Of a stretch of 64,000 nt of DNA, positions 61,924 to 64,000 are shown piece by piece (position 1 is the first letter of the stretch; each line of letters starts with the position of its first letter). This DNA is from an uncultured Rivibacter sp. (GTDB lineage: Bacteria; Pseudomonadota; Gammaproteobacteria; Burkholderiales; Burkholderiaceae). A program made the translations under genes and the position numbers. The DNA is taken from NCBI GenBank assembly GCA_946480925.1, contig CAMLLU010000009.1, positions 57,394 to 121,393 of the forward strand, given 5' to 3'. Below the pieces are notes generated by a model. The model was not told the DNA's origin, did not search any database, and worked only from the letters and a program-made list of their open reading frames with translations.

Positions 61924-63705
61924 TTATTTGTCGAGTGCCGCTTTCTGCGGGTTCAGGCTCGTGATGCGGCCACTCTCGGTGCCGGCGGTCTCGTCGATGA
62001 CCGCGTTGATGAGCGTCGGCTTGCCGCTGGCGACGGCCTCCTGCAGGGCTGCCTTCAACTCGGCCGGCGTGTTCGCGACGACGCCCTTGCCGCCGAAGGC
62101 TTCCATCAGCAGGTCGTAGCGCGAGTTCTTGACGAAGACCGTGGGCGCCGGGTCCGGGTGGCCCGTGGGGTTCACGTCGGTGCCCTTGTAGACGCCGTTG
62201 TTGTTGAAGATGACGACGCACACCGGCAGGTTGTAGCGGCAGATCGTCTCGACCTCCATGCCGCTGAAGCCGAAGGCAGAGTCGCCCTCGATGGCGATGA
62301 CCGGCTTGCCGGTGGTCACCGCGGCGGCGACGGCGAAGCCCATGCCGATGCCCATGATCCCCCACGTGCCGCAGTCCAGCCGCTTGCGGGGCTCGTACAT
62401 GTCGACGATGCTGCGCGCGAAGTCGAGCGTGTTGGCGCCCTCGTTGACCACGATCGCATCAGGCCGGGCTTTCACCACTTCGCGGATGGCGCCCAGCGCG
62501 CCGTGGAAGTTCATCGGCGACACCTGCTGCGCGAGCTGCGCGGCCATCTTCGAGAGGTTCTTGTCCTTGCGCTCGGCGATGGCCGAGGTCCACTCGGCTG
62601 GCGGCTTCTTCCAGTTCGCGCCGACGCCGTCGAGCAGTGCCGTCACGCACGAGCCGATGTCGCCGATCAGCGGGGCCGCGATGGGCACGTTGCTGTCGAT
62701 CTCGATGGGGGAGATGTCGATCTGCACGAACCGCTTTGCCAGCTTCTGCGGGTCGGGGCCGCCCCAGGTCTTGCCCTTGCCGTGCGACAGCAGCCAGTTC
62801 AGCCGCGCGCCGACCAGCACCACCACGTCGGCCTCGGCCAGCACGTAGGAGCGCGCCGCTGCTGCCGACTGCGCATGCGTGTCGGGCAGCAGGCCCTTGG
62901 CCATGGACATGGGCAGGTAGGGGATGCCGGTCTTTTCAACCAGCGCGCGAATGGCCTCGTCGGCCTGCGCGTACGCCGCACCTTTGCCCAGCAGGATGAG
63001 CGGGCGCTTGGCGCCGGCCAGCACGTCGAGTGCGCGCTTCACCGCATCGGGCGCCGGGATCTGCCTCGGTGCTGCATCGACGACCTTGACCAGCGACTTG
63101 CGGCCGGCCTCCGCCTCCATGGTCTGCGAGAAGAGCTTGGCCGGAAGGTCCAGGTATACGCCACCTGGACGCCCCGACAGTGCAGATCGAATGGCGCGTG
63201 CGATGCCGATGCCGATGTCTTGCGCATGCAGCACGCGGAAGGCGGCCTTGCAGAAGGGCTTGGCCGCGTTGAGCTGGTCCATCTCTTCGTAGTCGCCTTG
63301 CTGCAGGTCGACGATCTCGCGCTCTGAAGAGCCGCTGATCAGGATCATCGGGAAGCAGTTCACCGTCGCATTGGCCAGCGCGGTGAGGCCATTGAGGAAG
63401 CCCGGTGCGGAGACCGTGAGGCAGATGCCGGGCTTCTGGGTGAGAAACCCCGCGGCCGCAGCCGCATTGCCTGCGTTCTGCTCGTGGCGGAACGAGATCA
63501 CGCGCATGCCTTCGGCCTGCGCCATTCGTGTGAGGTCGGTGATGGGGATGCCCGGCAGGCCGAAGATGGTGTCGATGCCGTTGAGCTTCAGCGCTTCGAT
63601 CACGAGGTGGAAGCCATCGGTCTGCTCGCGGGCGACTTCTGCTGCCGCGGCGGCCGGCTTGCCAGGTTTGCTTGTGGCCGGCGGGGTATCGAGAACGGTG
63701 GACAT
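61924..63705 (-). CDS. oxc: Oxalyl-CoA decarboxylase
   Basis: Thiamine-diphosphate enzyme that decarboxylates oxalyl-CoA to formyl-CoA. It has 593 residues with a 25-residue Ala/Pro-rich N-terminal extension. Marks are [30 protein letters not shown] with the ThDP-activating Glu near 74, the central FAD-like/ADP fold ([15 protein letters not shown]), and the metal-cofactor block [14 protein letters not shown] near 476 with NNNGVYKG. The start at 63705 is preceded by GGAGAG. It is the first gene of oxc-frc. A Crp/Fnr-type box lies 74-87 bases upstream. Confidence 0.96.
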   Translation of the reverse strand: MSTVLDTPPATSKPGKPAAAAAEVAREQTDGFHLVIEALKLNGIDTIFGLPGIPITDLTRMAQAEGMRVISFRHEQNAGNAAAAAGFLTQKPGICLTVSAPGFLNGLTALANATVNCFPMILISGSSEREIVDLQQGDYEEMDQLNAAKPFCKAAFRVLHAQDIGIGIARAIRSALSGRPGGVYLDLPAKLFSQTMEAEAGRKSLVKVVDAAPRQIPAPDAVKRALDVLAGAKRPLILLGKGAAYAQADEAIRALVEKTGIPYLPMSMAKGLLPDTHAQSAAAARSYVLAEADVVVLVGARLNWLLSHGKGKTWGGPDPQKLAKRFVQIDISPIEIDSNVPIAAPLIGDIGSCVTALLDGVGANWKKPPAEWTSAIAERKDKNLSKMAAQLAQQVSPMNFHGALGAIREVVKARPDAIVVNEGANTLDFARSIVDMYEPRKRLDCGTWGIMGIGMGFAVAAAVTTGKPVIAIEGDSAFGFSGMEVETICRYNLPVCVVIFNNNGVYKGTDVNPTGHPDPAPTVFVKNSRYDLLMEAFGGKGVVANTPAELKAALQEAVASGKPTLINAVIDETAGTESGRITSLNPQKAALDK

Positions 63706-63749
63706 GTCTCTCCTTCAGCGTTCAGCATGGTTATCAATGGCGTGCGGCC

Positions 63750-63792
63750 ACTATGATTCGGCCGGGCTTTTTCTTCCGTTGACCGCGGTCAA
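63750..63792 (-). promoter_or_regulatory. oxc promoter with Crp/Fnr-type palindrome
   Basis: TTGACCGCGGTCAA at 63779-63792 is a perfect 14-bp palindrome of the TTGAC-N4-GTCAA class used by Fnr/Dnr relatives. On the minus strand CATAGT at 63750-63755 is a possible -10 box; that would place the transcript start near 63743 and the palindrome centre at about -42, the classic position for class II activation. The regulator at 63870 is the likely binder. Role and start site are inferred. Confidence 0.55.
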
Positions 63793-63869
63793 GATTCGAA
63801 AAATCCAAGCAGTGCCTGGCAGCACTCGCCGCGACGGCCCGTGAAAGACAGGCTCACACCGGATACCTC

Positions 63870-64000
63870 ATGACCCTGCTTGCGAACCACCCCGAGAGGA
63901 ACGTGATCCGCCTCGAGCTCAAGCACAACGAAGTGCTGAAGGAGCTGAGCGATGCCGATCGCGAAGAGCTCGAAGCCCACATGACGGTGTTCGACGGCGG
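63870..64000 (+). CDS. Crp/Fnr-family regulator, 3' part cut by window edge
   Basis: Only 43 codons are visible: MTLLANHPERNVIRLELKHN, then EVLKELSDADREELEAHM and TVFDGG. The LKELSDADREEL helix followed by a short strand is how the cyclic-nucleotide-binding-like domain of Crp/Fnr proteins opens. No iron-sulfur Cys is visible yet. It is divergent from oxc with the palindrome between them, as in other oxalate-utilization regions with a linked regulator. Family call is good but not final because the HTH is outside the window. Confidence 0.65.
   Translation, partial: MTLLANHPERNVIRLELKHNEVLKELSDADREELEAHMTVFDG

Noticed and set aside
1..64000. Mobile-element origin of the whole locus
   Set aside because: No integrase, transposase, tRNA-end or attachment repeat was seen within the window, and base composition looks even; horizontal gain cannot be judged here.

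Overview
The window is high-GC DNA (roughly two thirds G+C by eye) with a Gram-negative gene set: TonB-dependent receptors, lipoproteins with lipoboxes, twin-arginine and Sec signal peptides, and a formyl-CoA transferase / oxalyl-CoA decarboxylase pair. Together with the palindromic repeat types between genes, this suggests a betaproteobacterium of the Burkholderiales, a placement that is inference only. No rRNA, tRNA, CRISPR array, integrase or insertion sequence was seen.

Positions 1-54763 form one very large polysaccharide-utilization locus whose enzyme list fits plant xyloglucan. On the minus strand, in transcription order, lie a ROK-type xylose repressor, xylulokinase and xylose isomerase (42532-38494). 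They are followed by GH35, an SGNH esterase, GH1, a GPH-type sugar symporter, GH5, GH9, two GH29, GH127, GH27, a short GH97-like fragment, GH27 and GH51 (38235-18798). A repeat-filled gap (18212-18797) separates these from GH31 with a PA14 insert, a CE20-like acetylesterase, GH9, GH2, a second SGNH esterase and GH95 (18217-4610). A lipoprotein and a TonB-dependent receptor cut by the window edge come last (4258-1). Running the other way from the xylR promoter are a 5'-truncated GH74, then GH39, a YicI-type cytoplasmic GH31, two GH2 and a lipoprotein GH9 (42806-54763). Many junctions overlap as ATGA, so most of these genes are probably translated in coupled blocks.

The predicted flow is as follows. 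Outer-surface or periplasmic endo-glucanases (GH9, GH5) cut the backbone. The TonB receptor imports the fragments. Periplasmic fucosidases, galactosidases, arabinofuranosidases, a xylosidase and acetylesterases strip side chains. The symporter brings small oligosaccharides inside, cytoplasmic GH31 and GH1 finish them, and XylA/XylB take the xylose into the pentose phosphate pathway. Three copies of a 25-bp imperfect palindrome resembling the Firmicute xyl operator sit at the two ends of the minus-strand block (4355, 42569, 42654), each followed by a second short conserved element; they are the likely binding sites of the ROK repressor.

The locus carries several scars of recombination: a GH9 3' tail (13238), a GH127 3' tail (22106), an unidentified enzyme tail (47987), a GH97 N-terminal fragment (21758) and the truncated GH74 (42806).

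Positions 54788-60458 hold a second TonB-dependent receptor with an STN signalling domain, a secreted lipoprotein of unknown family, and a PL1 pectate lyase with a good sigma-54 promoter and an adjacent 20-bp palindrome. Positions 60629-64000 are a separate oxalate module (frc, oxc) with a divergent Crp/Fnr-type regulator cut by the window edge and an FNR-like box between them.
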